Shown: positions 54,869-62,911 of the stretch, one piece after another
Numbering within the stretch: position 1 is the stretch's first letter
Layout of the letters: every line of letters starts with the position of its first letter
Assembly: GCF_004114975.1 (NCBI RefSeq)
Contig: NZ_CP030052.1
Location: 558,001 to 622,000, forward strand
DNA length: 64,000 nt
Source of the DNA: Bradyrhizobium guangdongense
Lineage (GTDB): Bacteria > Pseudomonadota > Alphaproteobacteria > Rhizobiales > Xanthobacteraceae
Direction: 5' to 3'
Translations under genes and position numbers: made by a program
The notes under the pieces: model-generated
What the model saw: the letters and a program-made list of their open reading frames with translations, nothing else
Database searches by the model: none
Told to the model about the DNA's origin: nothing

Positions 54869-56281
54869 ATGCGCCGCTCGCGCCATGCCAAGATCGTCGC
54901 AACCATCGGCCCGGCAACCGTCGAGCTCGACCAACTCCGTGCTCTCGATCTTGCAGGTGCCGATACATTCCGCCTGAACTTCAGTCATGGCACCAAAGAC
55001 GATCACGCGCGCGCCTTTACCGCCATTCGCGCGCTCGAGCGCGAATTCGGCCGACCCATCGGCGTGCTACAAGATCTGCAAGGCCCGAAGCTGCGCATCG
55101 GTTCGCTTGAAGAGGGTGAGCTCACGCTGCAGGCCGGCGAAACGGTCCGCTTTGTTCTGGACGGAGCAAGAGGCGGAAAGCAGGCGATCCCTCTGCCACA
55201 TCCGGAGATCTTTGTAGCTGCGTATCCAGGTCAAAATCTGCTCATCGATGACGGCCGTGTTCGCCTAAGCCTCGAAAAGCCAGGCGATGGCGACATGATA
55301 GCGCGCGTCATTGTCGGTGGAACGATCCGCGATCAAAAAGGCGTAAACGTGCCGGGAGCGTTGCTTGATATCTACCCCCTGACCAAGAAGGATCGTGACG
55401 ATCTCGTCTTCGGCCTAGAGCTGGGCGTCGACTGGGTTGCCTTGTCCTTTGTTCAGAAGCCTTCAGACCTGATTGAGGCACGAGCTCTAATCGGTGAGGC
55501 AGCCGGCCTCGTCGCCAAAATCGAAACGCCAATGGCGCTTGATCACATCGATGATATCATCAAATTGTCCGACGCCCTCATGGTCGCCCGCGGCGATCTT
55601 GGGGTCGAGATTCCCCCGGAAAACGTGCCTGGCCGACAAAAAGAGCTCATTCGTGCTTGCCGAATGGCCGCAAAGCCCGTGATCGTCGCAACCCAAATGC
55701 TTGATTCCATGGTGGCAGCGCCGACGCCGACGCGCGCGGAAGCCTCCGATGTTGCGACCGCCATCTATGATGGAGCCGATGCTGTGATGCTATCAGCCGA
55801 AACGGCAAACGGCGCTTATCCGGCCGAAGCCGTCGCCATGATGGATCGTATCATCCGGAGTACGGAGCAACATCGTCTCTATCGCTCCTTGATCAGGGCT
55901 GCGCAAGTCGACGAAGAGATTACCCCTCCACACGCTGTCGCAGCGGCAGGCGCAGATCTTGCCGCCACGATCGAGGCCAAAGCCATCATCGGCTTCACGG
56001 CGAGCGGGACGACCGCAGCCCGCATTTCGCGCAAACGACCACCGATCCCCGTTCTTGCTCTGACGCCAGACGACATTGTGGCGCGACGCATGTGCCTGTT
56101 GTGGGGCGTCCATAGTGTCGTGGCCAGCGATCCCTCCGGCCATGAAGAAATAACCCGGATCGCGGCCGTGGCAGCGCAACGGGAAGGCTATGTGCGGTCC
56201 GGCGACTTGGCCGTCGTGGTCTTTGGCCTCCCATTCGGACAAATAGGCGCGACAAACAACGTACGCGTTGCTGTCTGCTAG
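54869..56281 (+). CDS. pyk: Pyruvate kinase
   Basis: A 470-aa type II pyruvate kinase: KIVATIGPAT, FRLNFSHGTKDDH, QDLQGPKLRIG, the catalytic-lysine segment VAKIETPMALDHID, MVARGDLGVEIPPE, VATQMLDSM and VMLSAETANGAYP. The C-terminal allosteric domain is present. It yields pyruvate and ATP from PEP. A pyruvate kinase inside a dedicated catabolic operon suggests that the pathway ends in PEP or a phosphorylated C3 acid. It follows the flavoprotein gene after 97 bases. Confidence 0.95.
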   Translation: MRRSRHAKIVATIGPATVELDQLRALDLAGADTFRLNFSHGTKDDHARAFTAIRALEREFGRPIGVLQDLQGPKLRIGSLEEGELTLQAGETVRFVLDGARGGKQAIPLPHPEIFVAAYPGQNLLIDDGRVRLSLEKPGDGDMIARVIVGGTIRDQKGVNVPGALLDIYPLTKKDRDDLVFGLELGVDWVALSFVQKPSDLIEARALIGEAAGLVAKIETPMALDHIDDIIKLSDALMVARGDLGVEIPPENVPGRQKELIRACRMAAKPVIVATQMLDSMVAAPTPTRAEASDVATAIYDGADAVMLSAETANGAYPAEAVAMMDRIIRSTEQHRLYRSLIRAAQVDEEITPPHAVAAAGADLAATIEAKAIIGFTASGTTAARISRKRPPIPVLALTPDDIVARRMCLLWGVHSVVASDPSGHEEITRIAAVAAQREGYVRSGDLAVVVFGLPFGQIGATNNVRVAVC

Positions 56282-56440
56282 AACAGTCCGTTCGCCCTGA
56301 AACGTCTGTCGAGCCATCTTGATGTCGATCCGGACTGCGGCGAGGCTCTACGCATGGTCGTGCACGAGATGCTCCAAGCCCGGCTGCAACTCCGGCCAGG
56401 AGCTTACATTGCCTGACGACCACGAGGCAGCTCTGCGCGG

Positions 56441-56869
56441 ATGGGCGGTTTCGGTCGAAACCGCACAGCCTTTTTAGTCGAATGCCGCTTGCAGCGAGCA
56501 GACGGGCTGTATCGCTGGCATGAGGGCCTCAGCGGCAGGCATCTGCGTGCCGCCCGCGGCCTGTTGAACTGGTCCGTCAAGGAAGTGGCCCAGCGGGTGT
56601 GCGTCTCCACGGCGATCATCTGGCGGATCGAGGAGTACAGCGACACACCAATGTCCGACGCGCAGAGGGAAAGCTTGAGAAAGACCTTTGTCGATGCAGG
56701 AATCAAAGTTACCCTTCCGGTCGTAGGCAAGCCCCGGTGTTCAGCCGCGATGACGCTCCATCGGCAAATCGAGATGGCTATCAATCGTTATCTTTTTTGC
56801 AGCGCAGGAGGGCAGCGCCGGTCTCAAGAATCAACAAAATTGAGCTTCCGGCAGCTTCTCCTCGTGTGA
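56441..56869 (+). CDS. XRE-like DNA-binding protein
   Basis: A 142-aa protein whose middle part (about residues 30-95: LSGRHLRAARGLLNWSVKEVAQRVCVSTAIIWRIEEY) matches the helix-turn-helix layout of small XRE regulators common in Rhizobiales, followed by SLRKTFVDAGIKVTLPV, the usual end of those domains. The N- and C-terminal flanks look non-conserved and may come from a wrong start or a decayed end. It lies 21 bases upstream of the lrgA-like gene and may control it. Confidence 0.5.
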   Translation: MGGFGRNRTAFLVECRLQRADGLYRWHEGLSGRHLRAARGLLNWSVKEVAQRVCVSTAIIWRIEEYSDTPMSDAQRESLRKTFVDAGIKVTLPVVGKPRCSAAMTLHRQIEMAINRYLFCSAGGQRRSQESTKLSFRQLLLV

Positions 56870-56889
56870 AAGTGCTACTCAGGTGCCCC

Positions 56890-57270
56890 ATGCTGGCAAG
56901 TCTCGGTCTTATCCTCCTCTGCCAATTGATCGGAGAGGCCATTACGCGCGGGTTCGGCCTGCTGCTGCCTGGTCCGGTCGTCGGGCTCCTGCTGCTGTTG
57001 ATTTTGCTGCTCGTCCGTGACCGTTTCGCAATCATCGCTCAAGGACCGCTGCGAAACGGCGGCGTTGAGACTGCCAGCAGGGGGCTGCTCAACAATCTGT
57101 CTCTCCTGTTTGTCCCGGCCGGCGTGGGTGTCGTGGAAAAACTCGATCTCATTTATGCTCATGGGATAGCAATTGTGTTGATTCTTGCCCTTTCCGTCGT
57201 AGTGACCCTTCTCGCGACCGTGCTAACGTTTCGCCTGGTCAGCCGGCTGTTCGGTCATGAGGCGCCATGA
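56890..57270 (+). CDS. LrgA/CidA-family membrane protein
   Basis: A 126-aa holin-like protein with four hydrophobic segments; the family motif GEAITRGFGLLLPGPVVGLLLLLILLL is clear. With LrgB it forms a pair linked to murein hydrolase control and, in some bacteria and plants, to export of small acids such as pyruvate or glycolate. ATG 56890 is the first in-frame methionine after unrelated sequence. The stop overlaps the lrgB start by four bases. Confidence 0.83.
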   Translation: MLASLGLILLCQLIGEAITRGFGLLLPGPVVGLLLLLILLLVRDRFAIIAQGPLRNGGVETASRGLLNNLSLLFVPAGVGVVEKLDLIYAHGIAIVLILALSVVVTLLATVLTFRLVSRLFGHEAP

Positions 57271-57989
57271 AGGACCATGCATTCTCGCTCTGGGTCTATC
57301 TGTCGCAATCGCCTCTGCTTTGGCTGACGATCACCTTACTGGTTTATGCAGTCTCGGAAGCGCTGTCGCTTGCCCTCCACCGACATCCGCTCGCCAATCC
57401 TGTTCTCCACGCGGTCTGGATCATCGGCGTGTTTCTGTTCGTGACCAGCACGCCATATCCGGTCTATTTTAGCGGAGCGCAGTTCGTACATTTCTTGCTC
57501 GGCCCAGCCACAGTCGCGCTCGCTATCCCGCTCTACGAGAACCGCAGGATCGTCCTTGCCTCGATCGTGCCAATGCTGGCAGCCCTCGTTGTGGGCTCGG
57601 TCACAGCGGCCGCGTCGATTGTGCTGCTTGCGAAAGCTGCAGGCTTGCCGCGCGATGTTGTACTGTCCCTTGCGCCTAAGTCCGTGACAGCCGCGGTCGC
57701 AATGGGGATCAGCGAAACACTGCACGCCGACCCTTCTCTGACCGCCGTCGCGGTGATCCTCACGGGGATCATGGGAGCGATCATTGTCACGCCATTGATG
57801 AATTGGAGTGGTATCATTGATTTTCGTGCGCGTGGTTTTGCCGCGGGCATCGCCGCGCACGGCATTGGTACCGCGCGAGCGTTTCAGGTGGACGAGGTTG
57901 CGGGCGTGTTCTCGGGGATTGCGATGAGCCTGAACGCGCTGGTTACGTCTTTGCTCGTCCCTCTCGCAGTCACACAATTGTTGCGATAA
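57267..57989 (+). CDS. LrgB/CidB-family membrane protein
   Basis: A 240-aa protein with about six to seven membrane helices and the LrgB signature VLSLAPKSVTAAVAMGISE and RGFAAGIAAHGIGTARAF. Forms a unit with the LrgA-like protein. Standing between a pyruvate kinase gene and a transketolase/TRAP operon, it might export overflow pyruvate or glycolate; this is inferred from position and from studies of other LrgAB proteins. Confidence 0.88.
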   Translation: MKDHAFSLWVYLSQSPLLWLTITLLVYAVSEALSLALHRHPLANPVLHAVWIIGVFLFVTSTPYPVYFSGAQFVHFLLGPATVALAIPLYENRRIVLASIVPMLAALVVGSVTAAASIVLLAKAAGLPRDVVLSLAPKSVTAAVAMGISETLHADPSLTAVAVILTGIMGAIIVTPLMNWSGIIDFRARGFAAGIAAHGIGTARAFQVDEVAGVFSGIAMSLNALVTSLLVPLAVTQLLR

Positions 57990-58067
57990 GCCACCGCGCA
58001 TGGCCGTTCTGACGAGGCCCATCCTCACTTTTTCGGATAGCCAAACCATCGCGGCAACGAGCGATAC

Positions 58068-58964
58068 TTACTGGGAGGAAAGGCTAGCTTCGCCTCCGAG
58101 CTGGGCGACGATCCAATCGGCAAAAGCGCGCACCGCCGAGCGTTGCCGGCTGGCGCGCGGATAAATTAGCCTGTGACCGACGTATCGAATATCGGTTGCG
58201 CGGCCGGCCAATGGAGCAACCAGTCGTCCGCTAGCCAATTCGCGCTCCGCTAGAAGCGTTGATTCCAAGGCTACTCCCAGTCCTTCGGCGGCGGTTGCAA
58301 TCGCCAGGAAACTTCGATCGAATCTCATGCCGTGAATCGCTGGAGCTTCCAATCCATTGGCGGCGAACCACTGATGCCATTGAACTTGCTTCACGTCTGA
58401 ACGGATCAATGTCTGATCCAGGAGGTCGATCGGCTTCTTGATTGATTTTGCAAGCTTCCGGGAGCATAGGGGAGTGACTGTTTCCTCTGGCAGAGGAACA
58501 ATCTCGACGCCCTCCGCCCTCGGCGGACCGTAAACGATGTCGACATCGAAATCATCGTTACTGAAACGCGCATAGTCTGTGCTGGCAGCCAAGCGAACTT
58601 CTAGCTTCGGATGGGCTGCAAGAAACTGCGCCAGTCGTGGCGTTAGCCATTGCGCTGCAAAGCTCGGAGCGGAGTGAACCCGCACCAACTGCGGACCACG
58701 AGCAGCGACTTCCTCCAAGCCGCGGCGGAGCTGATCGAATGCAGCGCCGGTATGTCGCATCAGGTTCTCGCCGGCCGGCGTGAGCCGCACCGCGCGTGCA
58801 CTGCGCTCGAAGAGAACGGTCCGGAGCGTGTCCTCCAGCTTACGGATTGCATGACTGACTGCACTTGGCGTCAGGTGAAGCTCATTCGCCGCATCGCGAA
58901 ACGATCCGGTGCGGGCCGCCGCCTCAAAGGCGCGAATTGCCGATATCGGAACATTCGAGAGCAT
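58068..58964 (-). CDS. LysR-family regulator (GcvA-like)
   Basis: A 298-aa LysR protein. The HTH segment ISAIRAFEAAARTGSFRDAANELHLTPSAVSHAIRKLED and the effector domain VRVHSAPSFAAQWLTPRLAQFLAAHP are of the GcvA/AmpR-like subgroup. It is divergent from the SDR-transketolase-TRAP operon across 109 bases, so it is the probable regulator of those genes. The inducer is unknown. Confidence 0.88.
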   Translation of the reverse strand: MLSNVPISAIRAFEAAARTGSFRDAANELHLTPSAVSHAIRKLEDTLRTVLFERSARAVRLTPAGENLMRHTGAAFDQLRRGLEEVAARGPQLVRVHSAPSFAAQWLTPRLAQFLAAHPKLEVRLAASTDYARFSNDDFDVDIVYGPPRAEGVEIVPLPEETVTPLCSRKLAKSIKKPIDLLDQTLIRSDVKQVQWHQWFAANGLEAPAIHGMRFDRSFLAIATAAEGLGVALESTLLAERELASGRLVAPLAGRATDIRYVGHRLIYPRASRQRSAVRAFADWIVAQLGGEASLSSQ

Positions 58965-59073
58965 CGCATAAGTGAACCAGATTCATCGACCCATGACAAC
59001 TGTGCGCTTGTCGGCGCGGAGAGCGAGGGTCATTCCTAGCATTGTCAAGGAAAACAATTTGCGGGAGGAACTG

Positions 59074-59823
59074 ATGCTGCTCAGCGGGAAGACAGCCATC
59101 ATTTCGGGCGCGGCCTCGCCGCGGGGGATCGGGCTCGCCACCGCCCGGCGGTTTGCCTCCGAGGGCGCTCGGGTCGCAATCCTCGATATCGATGCCGGAG
59201 CCGCGGCAGGGGCAGCAGCCACTCTTGGCAAGGAACACCTCGGTTTGCGCTGCGACGTCGCTGACAAATCGTCCTGCGAGCGGGCAGTTGCAAGCGCGGT
59301 CGAGGCATTCGGTGGTATCGATATACTGATCAACAATGCCGGCATTACCCAGCCGGTGAAGCTCCTGGACATATCAGCCGCCGATTGGGATCGCATTCAA
59401 GACGTCAATCTCAAAGGCGTTCTCTTCCTCTCCCAGGCCGTGATCCCGCATATGCGTGCGCGGAAGTCCGGATCGATCGCATGCATGTCGTCGGTGTCGG
59501 CCCAGCGTGGCGGCGGAATTTTTGGGGGACCACACTATTCGGCAGCGAAAGCCGGCGTTCTTGGTTTAGCCAAGGCCATGGCTCGCGAGTTCGGTCCTGA
59601 CAACATCCGCGTCAACTGCGTCACGCCTGGCCTGATCGGCACCGATATCACGGCCGGCAAGCTGACTGATGAAATGCGTGCGAAAATTCTGGAAGGCATT
59701 CCACTCAATCGTCTCGGCACCGCAGAAGATGTCGCCGGCATCTACACTTTTCTGGCCTCCGATCTCTCCGCGTACGTCACTGGTGCCGTGATCGACGTCA
59801 ATGGCGGCATGCTCATCCACTGA
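59074..59823 (+). CDS. SDR-family oxidoreductase
   Basis: A 249-aa short-chain dehydrogenase: SGAASPRGIGLATARRF cofactor motif, D in AILDIDAG (NAD preference), NNAGITQPVKL, catalytic SSVSAQRGG ... HYSAAKAG, and a standard C-terminus ending VIDVNGGMLIH. ATG 59074 has GGGAGGA at 59063-59069; the frame extends to 58972 but would run into the promoter region. First gene of an operon with a split transketolase, so the product may be a keto-sugar. Confidence 0.88.
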   Translation: MLLSGKTAIISGAASPRGIGLATARRFASEGARVAILDIDAGAAAGAAATLGKEHLGLRCDVADKSSCERAVASAVEAFGGIDILINNAGITQPVKLLDISAADWDRIQDVNLKGVLFLSQAVIPHMRARKSGSIACMSSVSAQRGGGIFGGPHYSAAKAGVLGLAKAMAREFGPDNIRVNCVTPGLIGTDITAGKLTDEMRAKILEGIPLNRLGTAEDVAGIYTFLASDLSAYVTGAVIDVNGGMLIH

Positions 59824-59847
59824 GCCAGCAAGAGAAGGTCCAGATCG

Positions 59848-60699
59848 ATGGAAGCGCCGACCAAAACGTTGACCAACACGCCCAAGCTGGCGGACCGCGC
59901 CTATAACATTCGCCGCAATGCGCTGCGCATGGGGGAAGTTCAGGGCCAAGGCTATATCGCTCAGGCGCTCGATATCTCCGACGTTCTCGCCGTGGCTTAC
60001 TTTCACGCGATGCGCTATCGGCCGGAGGATCCGACCTGGGAGGAACGCGATCGCTTCCTGCTCTCAAACGGGCACTACGCTATTGCGCTTTATGCGGCTT
60101 TGATAGAAGCGGGGATCGTCCCCGAGGAAGAGCTTGAGACCTATGGCAGTGACGAGAGCCGCTTGCCAATGTCGGGCATGGCCTCCTACACGCCCGGAAT
60201 GGAAATGTCGGGTGGCTCGCTCGGCCTCGGGCTCAGCATTGCTGTCGGCATGGGCCTTGGCCTCAAACGCAAAAGGTCCGAGGCGCGGGTATACACCTTG
60301 TTCTCCGACGGCGAGCTCGACGAGGGCTCCGTGTGGGAGGCCATCCAGTCGGCGGCCCACTACAAGCTGGACAACCTGATCGGCATTGTCGATGTCAACA
60401 ACCAGCAGGCCGACGGTCCCTCGACGCAAGTCATGGCCTTCGAACCCTTGGTCGACAAGCTCCAGGCATTCGGCTGGTTCGTACAACGTATCGATGGCAA
60501 TGATCTCGATGCCGTGCTCGCAGCATTCGACCGTGCAAAGTCGCATCCCGAGCCGAAGCCGCGAATGATCGTCGCCGACACCCTCATGGGGAAGGGCGTT
60601 CCTTTCCTCGAGCAGCGCGAGAAGAACCATTTCATTCGCGTCGAGCAGCACGAATGGCAACTTGCCCTTGCCGCGCTGGAAGCCGGGAGGCAGGCATGA
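59848..60699 (+). CDS. Transketolase N-terminal subunit
   Basis: A 283-aa thiamine-diphosphate-binding half: RDRFLLSNGHYAIALYAAL, SGGSLGLGLSIAVGMGLGLK, and the ThDP motif SDGELDEGSVWEA ... DVNNQQADG. Two-subunit transketolases like this occur in catabolic clusters for unusual sugars (for instance apulose-4-phosphate transketolase in apiose breakdown). It is separate from cbbT, which is a full-length enzyme. The stop overlaps the C-terminal subunit gene by four bases. Confidence 0.91.
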   Translation: MEAPTKTLTNTPKLADRAYNIRRNALRMGEVQGQGYIAQALDISDVLAVAYFHAMRYRPEDPTWEERDRFLLSNGHYAIALYAALIEAGIVPEEELETYGSDESRLPMSGMASYTPGMEMSGGSLGLGLSIAVGMGLGLKRKRSEARVYTLFSDGELDEGSVWEAIQSAAHYKLDNLIGIVDVNNQQADGPSTQVMAFEPLVDKLQAFGWFVQRIDGNDLDAVLAAFDRAKSHPEPKPRMIVADTLMGKGVPFLEQREKNHFIRVEQHEWQLALAALEAGRQA

Positions 60700-61706
60700 A
60701 GACCGTCAGATCAGCACCGCAAGCGGGCAAGCCGCGCCTAACCACCTCTGCCATGATCGCCTCGATTGCGGCCGAGGGCCAAAAGACGAAGCCAGCGCCG
60801 TTCGGACATGCACTCGTCGAACTGGCACGGAGCCGGCCAGAGGTGGTCGGCATGACCGCCGATCTCGGCAAATACACCGACCTGCACATCTTCGCCAAGG
60901 AATTTCCAGACCGCTATTACCAGATGGGCATGGCCGAGCAACTTTTGTTCGGAGCAGCCTCCGGACTCGCCGCAGAGGGCTTCATGCCCTTTGCGACGAC
61001 ATATGCCGTGTTCGCATCGCGGCGCGCCTACGATTTCATTCATCAGACCATTGCGGAGGAAGACCGCAACGTGAAAATCGTCTGCGCCTTGCCCGGCCTG
61101 ACCTCGGGCTATGGCCCAAGTCATCAAGCCGCCGAGGATCTCGCGTTGTTTCGGGCCATGCCAAATATGACGGTGATCGACCCCTGCGATGCCAGTGAAA
61201 TCGAGCAGGTGGTGCCAGCCATAGCCGCGCATCAAGGTCCAGTCTACATGCGCCTGCTGCGCGGCCAGGTGCCTGTCGTTCTGGATGAATACGACTATAA
61301 GTTCGAGCTTGGAAAGGCCAAGCTGATCCGTGATGGCAAGGACGTCCTGATCATCTCGTCCGGCATCATGACCATGCGGGCACTCGAGGCCGTCCAAGCT
61401 TTGAAGGATGACCGCGTGGATGCAGCGGTGCTGCATGTTCCAACCATCAAGCCCCTCGACGCAGAGACTATCCTGCGTGAGGCCAGCAAGCCGGCACGGC
61501 TTGTCGTCGTTGCCGAAAATCACACGACCATTGGTGGCCTCGGCGAAGCAATTGCCGCACTCCTCTTGCGTTCTGGGGCACATCCGCCTTTCCGCCAGAT
61601 CGCATTGCCGGACGAATTTCTCGACGCCGGCGCGCTTCCAACGCTGCACGACCGTTACGGGATTTCCACCGCAGAGGTCGCAAGGCAAATCAAACAGTGG
61701 CTTTAG
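60696..61706 (+). CDS. Transketolase C-terminal subunit
   Basis: A 336-aa partner: the pyrimidine-binding domain (MTADLGKYTDLHIFAKEFPDR, QMGMAEQLLFGAASGLAAEG, TYAVFASRRAYDFI) and the C-terminal transketolase domain (LIISSGIMTMRALEAVQALK). The catalytic glutamate lies in the GMAEQ motif. ATG 60696 is used; an upstream extension to 60654 overlaps the N subunit. A 179-base gap separates it from the TRAP genes, with no terminator seen. Confidence 0.91.
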   Translation: MKTVRSAPQAGKPRLTTSAMIASIAAEGQKTKPAPFGHALVELARSRPEVVGMTADLGKYTDLHIFAKEFPDRYYQMGMAEQLLFGAASGLAAEGFMPFATTYAVFASRRAYDFIHQTIAEEDRNVKIVCALPGLTSGYGPSHQAAEDLALFRAMPNMTVIDPCDASEIEQVVPAIAAHQGPVYMRLLRGQVPVVLDEYDYKFELGKAKLIRDGKDVLIISSGIMTMRALEAVQALKDDRVDAAVLHVPTIKPLDAETILREASKPARLVVVAENHTTIGGLGEAIAALLLRSGAHPPFRQIALPDEFLDAGALPTLHDRYGISTAEVARQIKQWL

Positions 61707-61885
61707 CGCCGCTGGGCTGAGGTCCAACAAGCTGTACTCAACGTTGCCCGCCGCACCTTGCAGCGGCGAACGCTGGCTTTTGCCCAAATGCCGGCACTCA
61801 AGACGCGGGCACACGAATGAGCGGAACGGCTGCGCCGCCTGCGCTGAGATCGCCACCGCTAGGTAAATAGAACGAGGAGGAAGAC

Positions 61886-62911
61886 ATGAGCGTATCGAAA
61901 CGCAGAGATATCAGCCGGCGTTCCCTGTTGAAAGCTGCAACGGCCGTACCTCTCTGCGCAATTCTCACTCGACCGGCATCTGCGGCCGAATTCGTTTATA
62001 AATTTGCAACCGGCCAGGATCCGACGCATCCGGTGAACGTCCGCGCGCAGGAAGCCATCCAACGCATTCTAGAGGCTACCAGTGGCCGGCTCGAGATCAG
62101 GCTGTTTCCGGCCAACCAGCTCGGGTCCGACACCGAGCTCATGACCCAGGTCCGCAGCGGCGGCGTCGAATTCTTTAATCAGTCCTCTTCGATCCTCGCC
62201 ACCCTGGTCCCAAGTGCGGGCCTGGTGAACACCGGCTTCGCGTTTACTGACTACGATAGCGTTTGGAAAGCTATGGACGGAGATCTCGGAACCTACATCC
62301 GGACGCAGATTGCCAAAACTCCGATCATGGCGGTTTCCAAAGCGTGGGATAACGGCTTTCGTCAGGTGACTTCTTCCGGACGTGAGATCCGCAGCCCTGA
62401 CGATCTAAAGAATTTCCAGATCCGCGTCCCCCCGGCGCCGCTTTTGACCTCGCTTTTCAAGGCGCTTGGAGCCGGCCCGACGCCTATTAACTTCAACGAG
62501 GTCTACTCCGCGTTACAGACCAAAGTCGTGGACGGCCAGGAGAATCCGTTGCCGATCATTGCAACCGCCCGCCTCTACGAAGTGCAAAGCACGTGCAGCC
62601 TGACCGGGCACGTTTGGGACGGATACTGGATCCTCGCCAACAAGCGCGCATTCGAGCGCTTACCGAAGGATGTTCAGGAGGTCGTGACCCGCGAACTAGA
62701 TCGCTCCGCCGTCGATCAGCGGGCTGATATCGCAAAGCTCAGCCAGTCCTTGCGCACCGATCTGTCGGCCAAAGGTCTCAAATTTATCGAAGTCGATCGC
62801 GCCGCCTTCCGACAAGCCTTGTCCAAGACTAGCTTCTACTCCGACTGGAAGGGCAAATTCGGCGAGGAGGCGTGGTCGCAGCTCGAAAAAGCGGCGGGTC
62901 AGCTGTCATGA
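61886..62911 (+). CDS. TRAP transporter substrate-binding protein (DctP family), Tat-exported
   Basis: A 341-aa periplasmic protein with a twin-arginine signal (ISRRSLLKAA then a hydrophobic stretch, likely cut after RPASA). The mature chain has TGQDPTHPVNVRAQEAI, VRSGGVEFFNQSS, the conserved IRVPPAPLLTSLFKALGAGPTPINFNEVYSALQTKVVDGQENP region with the carboxylate-binding arginine. It delivers an organic or sugar acid to the membrane subunits next door. A strong GAGGAGGAAG ribosome site precedes ATG 61886. Confidence 0.92.
   Translation: MSVSKRRDISRRSLLKAATAVPLCAILTRPASAAEFVYKFATGQDPTHPVNVRAQEAIQRILEATSGRLEIRLFPANQLGSDTELMTQVRSGGVEFFNQSSSILATLVPSAGLVNTGFAFTDYDSVWKAMDGDLGTYIRTQIAKTPIMAVSKAWDNGFRQVTSSGREIRSPDDLKNFQIRVPPAPLLTSLFKALGAGPTPINFNEVYSALQTKVVDGQENPLPIIATARLYEVQSTCSLTGHVWDGYWILANKRAFERLPKDVQEVVTRELDRSAVDQRADIAKLSQSLRTDLSAKGLKFIEVDRAAFRQALSKTSFYSDWKGKFGEEAWSQLEKAAGQLS

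Noticed and set aside
54772..54869. Protein-like stretch (VIDEALAFARSGWLEGG) between the flavoprotein and pyruvate kinase genes
   Set aside because: It could be the tail of a lost gene, but the frame overlaps the flavoprotein gene out of phase and no family was recognised.
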